Shown here piece by piece: positions 1-5,575 of a stretch of DNA of 9,922 nt (position 1 is the stretch's first letter; the number at the start of each line of letters is the position of its first letter). The translations under genes were made by a program, and so were the position numbers. The stretch comes from an uncultured Streptococcus sp. Its GTDB lineage: Bacteria; Bacillota; Bacilli; Lactobacillales; Streptococcaceae. The DNA is taken from the NCBI GenBank assembly GCA_905373305.1, contig CAJPSM010000044.1, positions 1 to 9,922 of the forward strand, read 5' to 3'. The notes below the pieces were generated by a model. It saw nothing but the letters and a program-made list of their open reading frames with translations. It had not been told where the DNA came from and made no database searches.

Positions 1-296
1 GACCACGTAACTTGATGCCAAACCCTAAAACTGGTACAGTAACAATGGATGTTGCTAAAGCAGTTGAAGAGTCTAAAGGTGGTAAGATCACTTACCGTGC
101 TGACCGTGCAGGTAACGTTCAAGCAATCATCGGTAAAGTATCATTTGAAGCTGAAAAATTGGTTGAAAACTTTAAAGCTTTCAACGAAACAATCCAAAAA
201 GCAAAACCAGCTACAGCTAAAGGAACTTACGTAACAAACTTGACAATCACAACTACTCAAGGTGTTGGTATCAAGGTTGACGTGAACTCACTTTAA
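1..296 (+). CDS. rplA: 50S ribosomal protein L1, C-terminal part (5' end outside window)
   Basis: This is the last 97 codons of ribosomal protein L1, which binds 23S rRNA at the L1 stalk of the large subunit and helps release deacylated tRNA from the E site. In bacteria it also commonly represses its own L11-L1 operon. The reading frame enters at base 3. The family signature [14 protein letters not shown] is visible at once (bases 3-44), followed by the conserved [18 protein letters not shown] stretch and the C-terminal [11 protein letters not shown] strand. Full-length L1 is about 229 residues, so roughly the first 130 are missing, only because the window starts here. Codon choice is strongly biased (GGT, GTT, GAA, CGT), as expected for a highly expressed gene. 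It is the last gene of its operon, since a terminator follows 15 bases after the stop. The identification is secure. Confidence 0.97.
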
Positions 297-310
297 TTAA
301 CAGATTTTTA

Positions 311-340
311 AAAGCGAGTACGAATGTGCTCGTTTTTTTG
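311..340 (+). terminator. Intrinsic terminator of the rplA operon
   Basis: An 11-bp stem with two G-U pairs (left arm 311-321, right arm 326-336, loop GAAT at 322-325) is followed by, and partly includes, a run of seven T (333-339). It sits directly after the rplA stop codon and closes the ribosomal protein unit. Confidence 0.9.
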
Positions 341-410
341 ATGATAAGTTCATTCCAGGGGAAATAAGTCCATTAATAGCCTGATGGAGCAAGAGAATAG
401 TGCTTTCTCC

Positions 411-439
411 TTCTTCTTTCACAAAAAATATGGTATAAT
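411..439 (+). promoter_or_regulatory. Promoter of apt (extended -10)
   Basis: A perfect -10 hexamer TATAAT lies at 434-439, preceded by TG at 431-432 (extended -10, TGGTATAAT). Seventeen bases upstream there is only a poor -35 (TTCTTC, 411-416), so the promoter probably relies on the extended -10. Transcription would start near 446, leaving a leader of about 25 bases. The rest of the 340-471 gap shows no convincing gene or site. Confidence 0.75.
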
Positions 440-471
440 AGAGAGTAAAAAACTTTGAAAGAAAGAAAAAG

Positions 472-984
472 ATGAATTTAAAAGATTATATCGCAACGAT
501 TGAAAATTATCCCAAGGAAGGCATCACCTTCCGTGATATCAGCCCATTGATGGCAGATGGTAATGCTTATAGTTATGCTGTTCGTGAAATCGTTCAGTAT
601 GCAACAGACAAGAAGATCGACATGATTGTGGGACCAGAAGCTCGTGGATTTATTGTTGGCTGTCCAGTTGCCTTTGAGTTGGGGATTGGATTTGCTCCTG
701 TTCGTAAACCAGGGAAATTGCCACGTGAAGTCATTTCTGCCGACTATGAGAAAGAGTACGGTATTGATACTTTGACCATGCATGCTGATGCGATTAAGCC
801 AGGCCAACGTGTTCTCATCGTAGATGATCTCTTGGCAACAGGTGGAACTGTCAAGGCAACCATTGAAATGATTGAAAGACTTGGTGGAGTTGTAGCAGGT
901 TGTGCTTTCTTGATTGAACTTGATGAGCTTAAAGGCCGTGAAAAAATCGGTAACTACGATTACAAGGTACTTATGCATTATTAA
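472..984 (+). CDS. apt: Adenine phosphoribosyltransferase
   Basis: Apt is a cytoplasmic purine-salvage enzyme that converts adenine and phosphoribosyl pyrophosphate (PRPP) to AMP and pyrophosphate. The product is 170 residues, the usual bacterial length. The PRPP-binding motif of type I phosphoribosyltransferases is intact (VLIVDDLLATGGT, residues 114-126). The GPEARGF segment (54-60) and the RKPGKLP flexible loop (78-84) that covers the active site are also present, and the N-terminal YPKEGITFRDISPL block is typical of Apt. The start ATG has a purine-rich upstream stretch (GAAAGAAAG) rather than a true AGGAGG, which suggests moderate translation. The gene is transcribed alone: it has its own promoter and a terminator immediately after the stop. 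Nothing appears truncated or unusual. A 166-residue open frame on the opposite strand is only its shadow. Confidence 0.97.
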   Translation: MNLKDYIATIENYPKEGITFRDISPLMADGNAYSYAVREIVQYATDKKIDMIVGPEARGFIVGCPVAFELGIGFAPVRKPGKLPREVISADYEKEYGIDTLTMHADAIKPGQRVLIVDDLLATGGTVKATIEMIERLGGVVAGCAFLIELDELKGREKIGNYDYKVLMHY

Positions 985-986
985 TG

Positions 987-1015
987 AAAAACAGTCCTTG
1001 GGGCTGTTTTCTCTT
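987..1015 (+). terminator. Intrinsic terminator after apt
   Basis: Arms 988-997 (AAAACAGTCC) and 1001-1010 (GGGCTGTTTT) pair fully, counting one T-G pair, around a three-base loop. A short interrupted T tract follows (TTTTCTCTTC). It begins three bases after the apt stop codon. Confidence 0.85.
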
Positions 1016-1022
1016 CATCTGC

Positions 1023-1039
1023 TATATAAACAAACTATA
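1023..1039 (+). promoter_or_regulatory. Upstream MET-box-like site (MtaR/CmhR, LysR-type)
   Basis: The 17-base element TATATAAACAAACTATA matches the streptococcal MET-box TATAGTTTSAAACTATA (as I recall it) at 13 of 17 positions. The right half-site is perfect; the left keeps only TATA. It lies exactly 34 bases, about three helical turns, upstream of a better copy, the arrangement expected for an upstream recognition site of a LysR-type activator. The identity of the regulator is inferred. Confidence 0.6.
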
Positions 1040-1056
1040 GCTAGTTAGAGAAAAAC

Positions 1057-1073
1057 TATAATTGAAAACTATA
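1057..1073 (+). promoter_or_regulatory. MET-box overlapping the metA -35 (MtaR/CmhR, LysR-type)
   Basis: The 17-base element TATAATTGAAAACTATA matches the recalled MET-box TATAGTTTSAAACTATA at 15 of 17 positions. It overlaps the -35 hexamer of the metA promoter (1062-1067). MET-boxes are known in front of methionine synthesis and uptake genes in streptococci, where the LysR-family regulator MtaR (also CmhR/MetR) acts in response to methionine supply. The position beside a methionine gene supports the call strongly. Confidence 0.75.
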
Positions 1074-1090
1074 TCTTCTTGCAGTATAAT
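1062..1090 (+). promoter_or_regulatory. Promoter of metA-dnaD
   Basis: The -35 is TTGAAA (1062-1067, 5 of 6 matches) and the -10 is TATAAT (1085-1090, perfect), with an ideal spacer of 17 bases. Transcription should start near 1096-1098, giving a leader of about 70 bases. That is too short for a T-box or SAM riboswitch. Confidence 0.87.
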
Positions 1091-1101
1091 AAAAGGACTA
1101 A

Positions 1102-1126
1102 GTGTTTGAGATTTGACTTCAAACAC
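1102..1126 (+). repeat. Perfect stem-loop at the 5' end of the metA leader
   Basis: GTGTTTGA (1102-1109) and TCAAACAC (1119-1126) form a perfect 8-bp inverted repeat around a nine-base loop, beginning about five bases after the predicted transcription start. No T tract follows, so it is not an intrinsic terminator. It could be an mRNA-stabilising 5' hairpin or an operator just downstream of the promoter. The sequence does not decide between them. Confidence 0.6.
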
Positions 1127-1165
1127 ATTCAATTATTTCTAAAAGAGTACAGTTAGGAGAAGGTT

Positions 1166-2110
1166 ATGCCGATTAGAATTGATAAAAAATTGCCAGCTGT
1201 TGAGATTTTACGGACAGAGAATATCTTTGTCATGGATGATCAACGTGCGGCCCACCAAGATATCCGTCCCTTGAAAATTTTGATTTTAAACCTAATGCCC
1301 AAAAAAGTGGTCACAGAGACCCAGTTGTTACGGCATTTAGCAAATACTCCTTTGCAATTGGACATAGACTTTCTCTATATGGAGAGCCACCGTTCCAAGA
1401 CGACTCGTGCAGAGCATATGGAGACTTTTTATAAAACTTTTCCTGAAGTCAAGGACGAGTATTTTGATGGGATGATTATCACAGGGGCTCCGATTGAGCA
1501 TTTACCATTTGAGGAAGTGGACTATTGGGAGGAATTCAGTCAGGTGCTTGAGTGGTCCAAGACCCATGTCTATTCGACCCTTCATATCTGCTGGGGTGCC
1601 CAAGCAGGTCTTTATGCTCGCTATGGAGTTGATAAACACCAGATGGAGCAGAAATTGTCAGGCATTTACCCGCAGGATACCTTGAAAGAGGGCCATCTTC
1701 TCTTTCGTGGTTTTGATGATAGCTATGTAGCTCCCCATTCTCGTTATACAGAAATCTATAAGGAAGAGATATTAGGAAAAACCAATCTGGAAATCCTCTC
1801 TGAGGGAGAACAAGTCGGCGTTTCTATTTTAGCCAGTCGGGATCTTCGTGAAATTTATAGTTTTGGTCATTTAGAATATGACCGTGATACTCTAGCAAAA
1901 GAGTATTTTCGTGATTGTGAGGTAGGACTTAATCCTTACATTCCAGAAAATTACTTCAAAAATGATGATGTGAATGAGAAACCGTGTCTTTGTTGGTCTT
2001 CATCAGCTGCCCTCTTTTTCAGTAACTGGGTTAACTATGCAGTTTATCAAGAAACCCCTTTTGACTGGAGAAAGGTAGAGGATGATGCGGCTGCATTCGG
2101 ATATCTATAA
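1166..2110 (+). CDS. metA: Homoserine O-acyltransferase, predicted acetyl-CoA type
   Basis: MetA acylates the hydroxyl of L-homoserine, the first committed step of methionine synthesis, in the cytoplasm. The product is 314 residues and collinear with the MetA/HTS family (class I glutamine amidotransferase fold). The nucleophile Cys142 sits in HICWGAQAG, and His235 and Glu237 in GHLEYD complete the catalytic triad. Residue 111, in APIEHLPFEEV, is Glu. Work on the Bacillus cereus enzyme tied Glu111 to acetyl-CoA and Gly111 (E. coli) to succinyl-CoA, so this should be a homoserine O-acetyltransferase despite the common annotation as succinyltransferase. The ATG has a strong ribosome site (AGGAGAAGG, 1155-1163). 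The promoter carries two MET-boxes, pointing to methionine control. dnaD follows after 8 bases and is probably cotranscribed. No key residue is missing. Confidence 0.96.
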   Translation: MPIRIDKKLPAVEILRTENIFVMDDQRAAHQDIRPLKILILNLMPKKVVTETQLLRHLANTPLQLDIDFLYMESHRSKTTRAEHMETFYKTFPEVKDEYFDGMIITGAPIEHLPFEEVDYWEEFSQVLEWSKTHVYSTLHICWGAQAGLYARYGVDKHQMEQKLSGIYPQDTLKEGHLLFRGFDDSYVAPHSRYTEIYKEEILGKTNLEILSEGEQVGVSILASRDLREIYSFGHLEYDRDTLAKEYFRDCEVGLNPYIPENYFKNDDVNEKPCLCWSSSAALFFSNWVNYAVYQETPFDWRKVEDDAAAFGYL

Positions 2111-2118
2111 GAGGAATT

Positions 2119-2796
2119 ATGACATATTTTGACGCTTTCAAATCAGGGAACTTGGTTTTGCCAAGTGCCCTGCTCTTGCATTTTAAGGAACTCTTTCCTT
2201 CTAGTGATGATTTTCTCGTCTGGCAATTTTTTTATCTACAAAACACATCTGCTTTGGATGAGCTATCGCCAAGCCAAATCGCAGAAACTATTGGAAAAGA
2301 ACTTGCAGATGTCAACCAATCCATTTCAAACTTGACTGAAAATGGGCTACTACAATATCGAACGATTGAACTAAACGGGGAAATTGAGCTTATTTTTGAT
2401 GCTAGTTTGGCCTTTGAACGCTTGGATAGCTTGTTGGACAGTCAGACTCCAGCTGCAACTACCCCAAATCCACAAAATCAATTGAAGGATCTGGTTGAGA
2501 CATTTCAGCAGGAATTGGGACGCTTGCTAACGCCGTTTGAAATCGAAGATCTTTCCAAGACTGTCAAAGAAGACGGGATCAAGGCGGATTTGATCAAGGA
2601 AGCTCTCCGAGAGGCGGTTCTAAATGGCAAGCCAAACTGGAAATATATTCAGGCCATCCTTCGGAATTGGCGCCATGAAGGCATCCAGTCTGTGGCTCAG
2701 GTGGAGGCCAAACGAGCAGAGCGAGAAGCTAACAATCCTAAACAAGTTCAGGCTTCGGCTGATTTCCTTGATGCTATGAATTTGTGGCAAGATTAG
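2119..2796 (+). CDS. dnaD: DnaD-family primosomal / DNA replication protein
   Basis: DnaD acts with DnaB and DnaI in low-GC Gram-positives to remodel origin DNA and load the replicative helicase, both at oriC and at PriA-dependent restart. The product is 225 residues, near the B. subtilis DnaD length. Residues 1-105 form the N-terminal winged-helix part (for example SPSQIAETIGK and ISNLTENGLLQY). A Pro/Thr/Asn-rich linker covers about 106-120. Residues 122-190 are the helical DnaD/DnaB_2 domain, ending in the diagnostic YxxxILxxW motif (YIQAILRNW, 176-184). A charged tail with many Glu/Arg/Ala follows. The ATG lies 8 bases after the metA stop with GAGGA just upstream, so it is very likely translated from the metA transcript and may be indirectly subject to methionine control. 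No clear terminator follows. Confidence 0.93.
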   Translation: MTYFDAFKSGNLVLPSALLLHFKELFPSSDDFLVWQFFYLQNTSALDELSPSQIAETIGKELADVNQSISNLTENGLLQYRTIELNGEIELIFDASLAFERLDSLLDSQTPAATTPNPQNQLKDLVETFQQELGRLLTPFEIEDLSKTVKEDGIKADLIKEALREAVLNGKPNWKYIQAILRNWRHEGIQSVAQVEAKRAEREANNPKQVQASADFLDAMNLWQD

Positions 2797-2799
2797 TCG

Positions 2800-2836
2800 C
2801 TTGAAAAATCTTGTAAATTAGAGTAAGATTTGCAAG
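2800..2836 (+). repeat. Imperfect inverted repeat between dnaD and tpiA
   Basis: The arms CTTG...AAATCTT (from 2800) and AAGATTT...CAAG (to 2836) pair as 4 + 7 bp, separated by a small internal mismatch and bulge, around a loop of about 12 bases. No T tract follows, so it is a poor intrinsic terminator. The right arm overlaps the predicted tpiA -35. It could end or stabilise the dnaD message, or act as an operator. Confidence 0.5.
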
Positions 2837-2858
2837 CTCCTTATAAATATGATAAAAT
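2830..2858 (+). promoter_or_regulatory. Promoter of tpiA (extended -10)
   Basis: The -35 is TTGCAA (2830-2835, 4 of 6), the spacer is 17 bases and the -10 is TAAAAT (2853-2858, 5 of 6), preceded by TG at 2850-2851. Transcription would start near 2865, giving a leader of about 28 bases. Confidence 0.7.
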
Positions 2859-2892
2859 AATAGAAAATAAAATGAAAAAAGAGGTATGTGAA

Positions 2893-3651
2893 ATGTCACG
2901 TAAACCATTTATCGCTGGTAACTGGAAAATGAACAAAAATCCAGAAGAAGCAAAAGCATTCGTTGAAGCCGTTGCATCAAAACTTCCTTCATCAGACCTT
3001 GTTGAAGCAGGTATCGCAGCTCCTGCAGTTGATTTGACAGCTGTTCTTGCTGCTGCTAAAGGTTCAAACCTTAAAGTTGCTGCTCAAAACTGCTACTTTG
3101 AAAATGCAGGTGCTTTCACTGGTGAAACTAGCCCACAAGTTTTGAAAGAAATCGGTACTGACTACGTTGTTATCGGTCACTCAGAACGTCGTGACTACTT
3201 CCATGAAACTGACGAAGATATCAACAAAAAAGCAAAAGCAATCTTTGCAAACGGTATGCTTCCAATCATCTGTTGTGGTGAATCACTTGAGACTTACGAA
3301 GCTGGTAAAGCTGCTGAATTCGTAGGTGCTCAAGTATCTGCTGCATTGGCTGGATTGACAGCTGAACAAGTTGCTGCATCAGTTATCGCTTATGAGCCAA
3401 TCTGGGCTATCGGTACTGGTAAATCAGCTTCACAAGACGACGCACAAAAAATGTGTAAAGTTGTTCGTGACGTTGTAGCTGCTGACTTTGGTCAAGAAGT
3501 TGCTGACAAAGTTCGTGTTCAATACGGTGGTTCAGTTAAACCTGAAAACGTTGCTTCATACATGGCTTGCCCAGACGTTGACGGTGCCCTTGTTGGTGGT
3601 GCGTCACTTGAAGCTGAAAGCTTCTTGGCATTGCTTGATTTTGTAAAATAA
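2893..3651 (+). CDS. tpiA: Triosephosphate isomerase
   Basis: TpiA interconverts dihydroxyacetone phosphate and glyceraldehyde 3-phosphate in glycolysis; it is a cytoplasmic TIM-barrel homodimer. The 252-residue product has every expected element: substrate-binding Asn10 and Lys12 (GNWKMNK), the electrophilic His96 (GHSERR), the catalytic base Glu168 (AYEPIWAIGTG), flexible loop 6 at 169-179, and the phosphate-binding YGGSV (211-215) and GALVGGAS (231-238). I chose the ATG at 2893. It has GAGG eight bases upstream and gives the normal N-terminus MSRKPFIAGNWK; an in-frame TTG at 2830 falls inside the promoter. Codon use is extremely biased (GCT, GTT, GGT, GAA), much more than in dnaD or metA, as expected for an abundant glycolytic enzyme. 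It is transcribed alone from its own promoter to a strong terminator. Confidence 0.98.
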   Translation: MSRKPFIAGNWKMNKNPEEAKAFVEAVASKLPSSDLVEAGIAAPAVDLTAVLAAAKGSNLKVAAQNCYFENAGAFTGETSPQVLKEIGTDYVVIGHSERRDYFHETDEDINKKAKAIFANGMLPIICCGESLETYEAGKAAEFVGAQVSAALAGLTAEQVAASVIAYEPIWAIGTGKSASQDDAQKMCKVVRDVVAADFGQEVADKVRVQYGGSVKPENVASYMACPDVDGALVGGASLEAESFLALLDFVK

Positions 3652-3664
3652 TCTAACTTATTCC

Positions 3665-3715
3665 AGACAGACAGTCAAAAGTACTAGGTGACTTTGACTG
3701 CCTGTCTTATTTTTA
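3665..3715 (+). terminator. Strong intrinsic terminator after tpiA
   Basis: Two arms of about 15 bases (3665-3679 and 3693-3707) pair with a single A-C mismatch, around a 13-base loop. The 3' arm is followed by TTATTTTTA. This would isolate tpiA from the ABC genes downstream. Confidence 0.9.
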
Positions 3716-3743
3716 CTTGGAGCATTCTTGTGAAAGAGGGATT

Positions 3744-3772
3744 TTTCTAGACTAGGAAAGTTCCTTAGGGAA
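3744..3772 (+). repeat. Cluster of short overlapping dyads upstream of the ABC operon
   Basis: Within 30 bases there are three small dyads: TTTCTAG/CTAGGAAA around one base (with a one-base bulge), GGAA-AG-TTCC, and TTCC-TTAG-GGAA. The loops are too tight for one large RNA hairpin. They could be protein-binding half-sites or the 5' side of an alternative leader fold. I found no convincing -35/-10 pair in 3716-3774. Confidence 0.3.
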
Positions 3773-3773
3773 A

Positions 3774-3801
3774 GAAAGGCGTGCAGATGCGCGCTCTTTT
3801 C
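3774..3801 (+). promoter_or_regulatory. Terminator-like leader hairpin, possible attenuator of the ABC operon
   Basis: GCGTGC (3779-3784) pairs with GCGCGC (3789-3794) around AGAT. After a single bulged T (3795) the stem extends through AAAG (3775-3778) with CTTT (3796-3799), then CTATA. It is a GC-rich stem plus a short T tract lying about 30 bases before the first ABC gene and well after the tpiA terminator. A terminator placed there suggests conditional readthrough. Transcription attenuation is described for pneumococcal patA, which encodes a related exporter; applying it here is inference. Confidence 0.5.
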
Positions 3802-3830
3802 TATATCAAAAAGTTATGAAAGGGGGAGTT

Positions 3831-5567
3831 ATGCTCTATATTTGGTCTTATTTGAAAAAATATCCCAAGTGGTTATTCTTGGATTTCTTTGGCGCTATTT
3901 TCTTTGTTATCGTCAATCTTGGACTGCCGACTGTTCTAGCTCGGATGATTGATGAAGGCGTTAATAAAGGGAATGAACAGCAATTGTATGTTTGGGCTGC
4001 CATCATGCTGGTGATTATCCTATGTGGAACCTTGGGGCGTATAGTCTTAGCCTACGCTGCTAGTAAGCTAACGACCAATATGGTCAAGGATATGAGGGAT
4101 GATCTCTATGCCAAATTGCAAGAGTATTCTCATCATGAATATGAAAAGATTGGAGTATCTTCACTGGTTACTCGTATTACCAGTGATGCCTTTGTTCTCG
4201 TGCAGTTTGCAGAACAGACCTTAAAACTGGGTGTCATCACTCCCATGATGATGCTATCTAGTATTTTAATGATCTTTCTAACCAGCCCGTCATTAGCTTG
4301 GATAGTGGCTTTTGCAGTACCTTTCTTGGCTGTGGTGGTCATTTATGTTGCTGTTAAAACTCGCCCTTTATCAGAGAAACAGCAGAAAACTTTGGACAAA
4401 ATCAATCAATACGCTCGTGAAAATCTGATGGGGCTTCGTGTCATTCGTGCCTTTGCTCGTGAGGAGTTTCAAGAAGAACGCTTTGCAGGACAAAATGCGG
4501 TCTATGCAGCTAATTCCAATCGTCTGTTTAAACTAACTGGCTTGACGGAACCCTTGTTTGTTCAGATTATCATTGCCATGATTGTGGCTATTGTCTGGTT
4601 TGCTCTGGATCCTATCAAACAAGGTAGTTTGCAAATTGGGGATCTAGTAGCCTTTATCGAATATAGTTTTCACGCCCTCTTGTCCTTCCTTTTCCTATCT
4701 AATCTCTTCACTATGTACCCTCGTACAGCTGTTTCGAGTGAACGGTTGAAAGAAGTCATGGATATGCCAATCTCTATTGATTCCAATGAAGGAGGCGTTA
4801 GAGAGACAGCAACCCACGGCTATTTGGAATTTGAAAATGTCACCTTTGCCTATCCTGGTGAGACGGAAAATCCTGTTTTGCACAATATTTCTTTCAGTGC
4901 TAAACCAGGTGAAACCATTGCTTTTATCGGATCGACCGGATCGGGCAAGTCCTCTCTTGTGCAATTGATTCCCCGTTTTTACGATGTTACCCTTGGGAAA
5001 ATCAAAGTTGATGGTATCGATGTGAGAGATTATCGCCTCAAGTCTCTCCGTCAAAAGATTGGTTTTATTCCGCAGAAGGCCTTGCTCTTTACCGGAACTA
5101 TCGCTGAAAATATCCGCTATGGGAAGGAAGATGCTAGTCACAAAGACCTACATCAGGCAGCAGATGTGGCGCAAGCCAAAGATTTTATCGAAAGCCGAGA
5201 AGAAGGCTTTGCGACCCATCTAGCTGAAGGTGGAAGCAATCTTTCTGGGGGACAGAAGCAACGTCTCTCAATTGCCCGAGCGGTTATAAAGAATCCTGAT
5301 ATCTATATTTTTGACGATTCTTTCTCAGCCTTGGACTATCGCACGGATGCCATTTTACGCCGTCGTCTCAAGGAAGTAACACAGAATGCTACGGTTTTAA
5401 TCGTCGCTCAACGTGTCGGAACCATCATGGATGCGGATCAGATCATCGTTCTTGATAAAGGGGAAATCGTGGGTCGCGGTCGACATGAGGAATTGATGGA
5501 AACCAATGACATCTATCGTGAAATTGCTGAGTCGCAGTTGAAAAACGCATCGCTAACAGAAGAATAG
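3831..5567 (+). CDS. Heterodimeric ABC exporter, subunit with degenerate ATPase site (PatA/EfrA-like)
   Basis: This is a half-size ABC exporter of 578 residues: six membrane segments (within about 13-295) followed by a nucleotide-binding domain (about 335-578). Visible motifs are Walker A GSTGSGKSS (367-375), Q-loop Gln415, signature LSGGQ (471-475), Walker B IYIFDD (491-496) and D-loop SALD (499-502). The catalytic Glu after Walker B is Asp496 and the H-loop His is Gln527 (IVAQRVGT), so its own ATP site is degenerate while its signature is perfect. I chose the ATG at 3831: AAGGGGGAG lies directly upstream, and the alternative ATG at 3816 would place that ribosome site inside the gene. It resembles the drug/peptide exporter subunits PatA, EfrA and LmrC, and works with the next gene. 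The substrate cannot be read from sequence; multidrug or antimicrobial-peptide export is an inference. Confidence 0.92.
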   Translation: MLYIWSYLKKYPKWLFLDFFGAIFFVIVNLGLPTVLARMIDEGVNKGNEQQLYVWAAIMLVIILCGTLGRIVLAYAASKLTTNMVKDMRDDLYAKLQEYSHHEYEKIGVSSLVTRITSDAFVLVQFAEQTLKLGVITPMMMLSSILMIFLTSPSLAWIVAFAVPFLAVVVIYVAVKTRPLSEKQQKTLDKINQYARENLMGLRVIRAFAREEFQEERFAGQNAVYAANSNRLFKLTGLTEPLFVQIIIAMIVAIVWFALDPIKQGSLQIGDLVAFIEYSFHALLSFLFLSNLFTMYPRTAVSSERLKEVMDMPISIDSNEGGVRETATHGYLEFENVTFAYPGETENPVLHNISFSAKPGETIAFIGSTGSGKSSLVQLIPRFYDVTLGKIKVDGIDVRDYRLKSLRQKIGFIPQKALLFTGTIAENIRYGKEDASHKDLHQAADVAQAKDFIESREEGFATHLAEGGSNLSGGQKQRLSIARAVIKNPDIYIFDDSFSALDYRTDAILRRRLKEVTQNATVLIVAQRVGTIMDADQIIVLDKGEIVGRGRHEELMETNDIYREIAESQLKNASLTEE

Positions 5568-5575
5568 GAGGAAAT

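Noticed and set aside
386..410. Short dyads (GGAG/CTCC and GAGAA/TTCTC) upstream of apt
   Set aside because: Only 4-5 base pairs each, mutually exclusive and without clear context; indistinguishable from chance.
478..978. A 166-codon open frame on the - strand opposite apt
   Set aside because: It is the shadow of a clear, fully conserved apt gene; its translation shows no family resemblance and its codon pattern is dictated by the + strand.
1091..1165. SAM or T-box riboswitch in the metA leader
   Set aside because: The leader from the predicted start is only about 70 bases, contains one simple hairpin, and has no terminator/antiterminator pair or T-box sequence.
2830..2892. Upstream TTG start adding 21 residues to TpiA
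   Set aside because: It falls in the predicted promoter, has no ribosome site, and would add a non-family N-terminus; ATG 2893 gives the standard protein.
3816..3830. Upstream ATG for the first ABC subunit (five extra residues)
   Set aside because: The strong AAGGGGGAG lies between this ATG and the next one at 3831, so translation should begin at 3831.
4695..5141. A 148-codon - strand open frame, and smaller - strand frames at 4133-4342, 6191-6520 and 7076-7348, inside the ABC genes
   Set aside because: All lie opposite well-conserved ABC coding sequence and lack credible ribosome sites or recognisable protein features.
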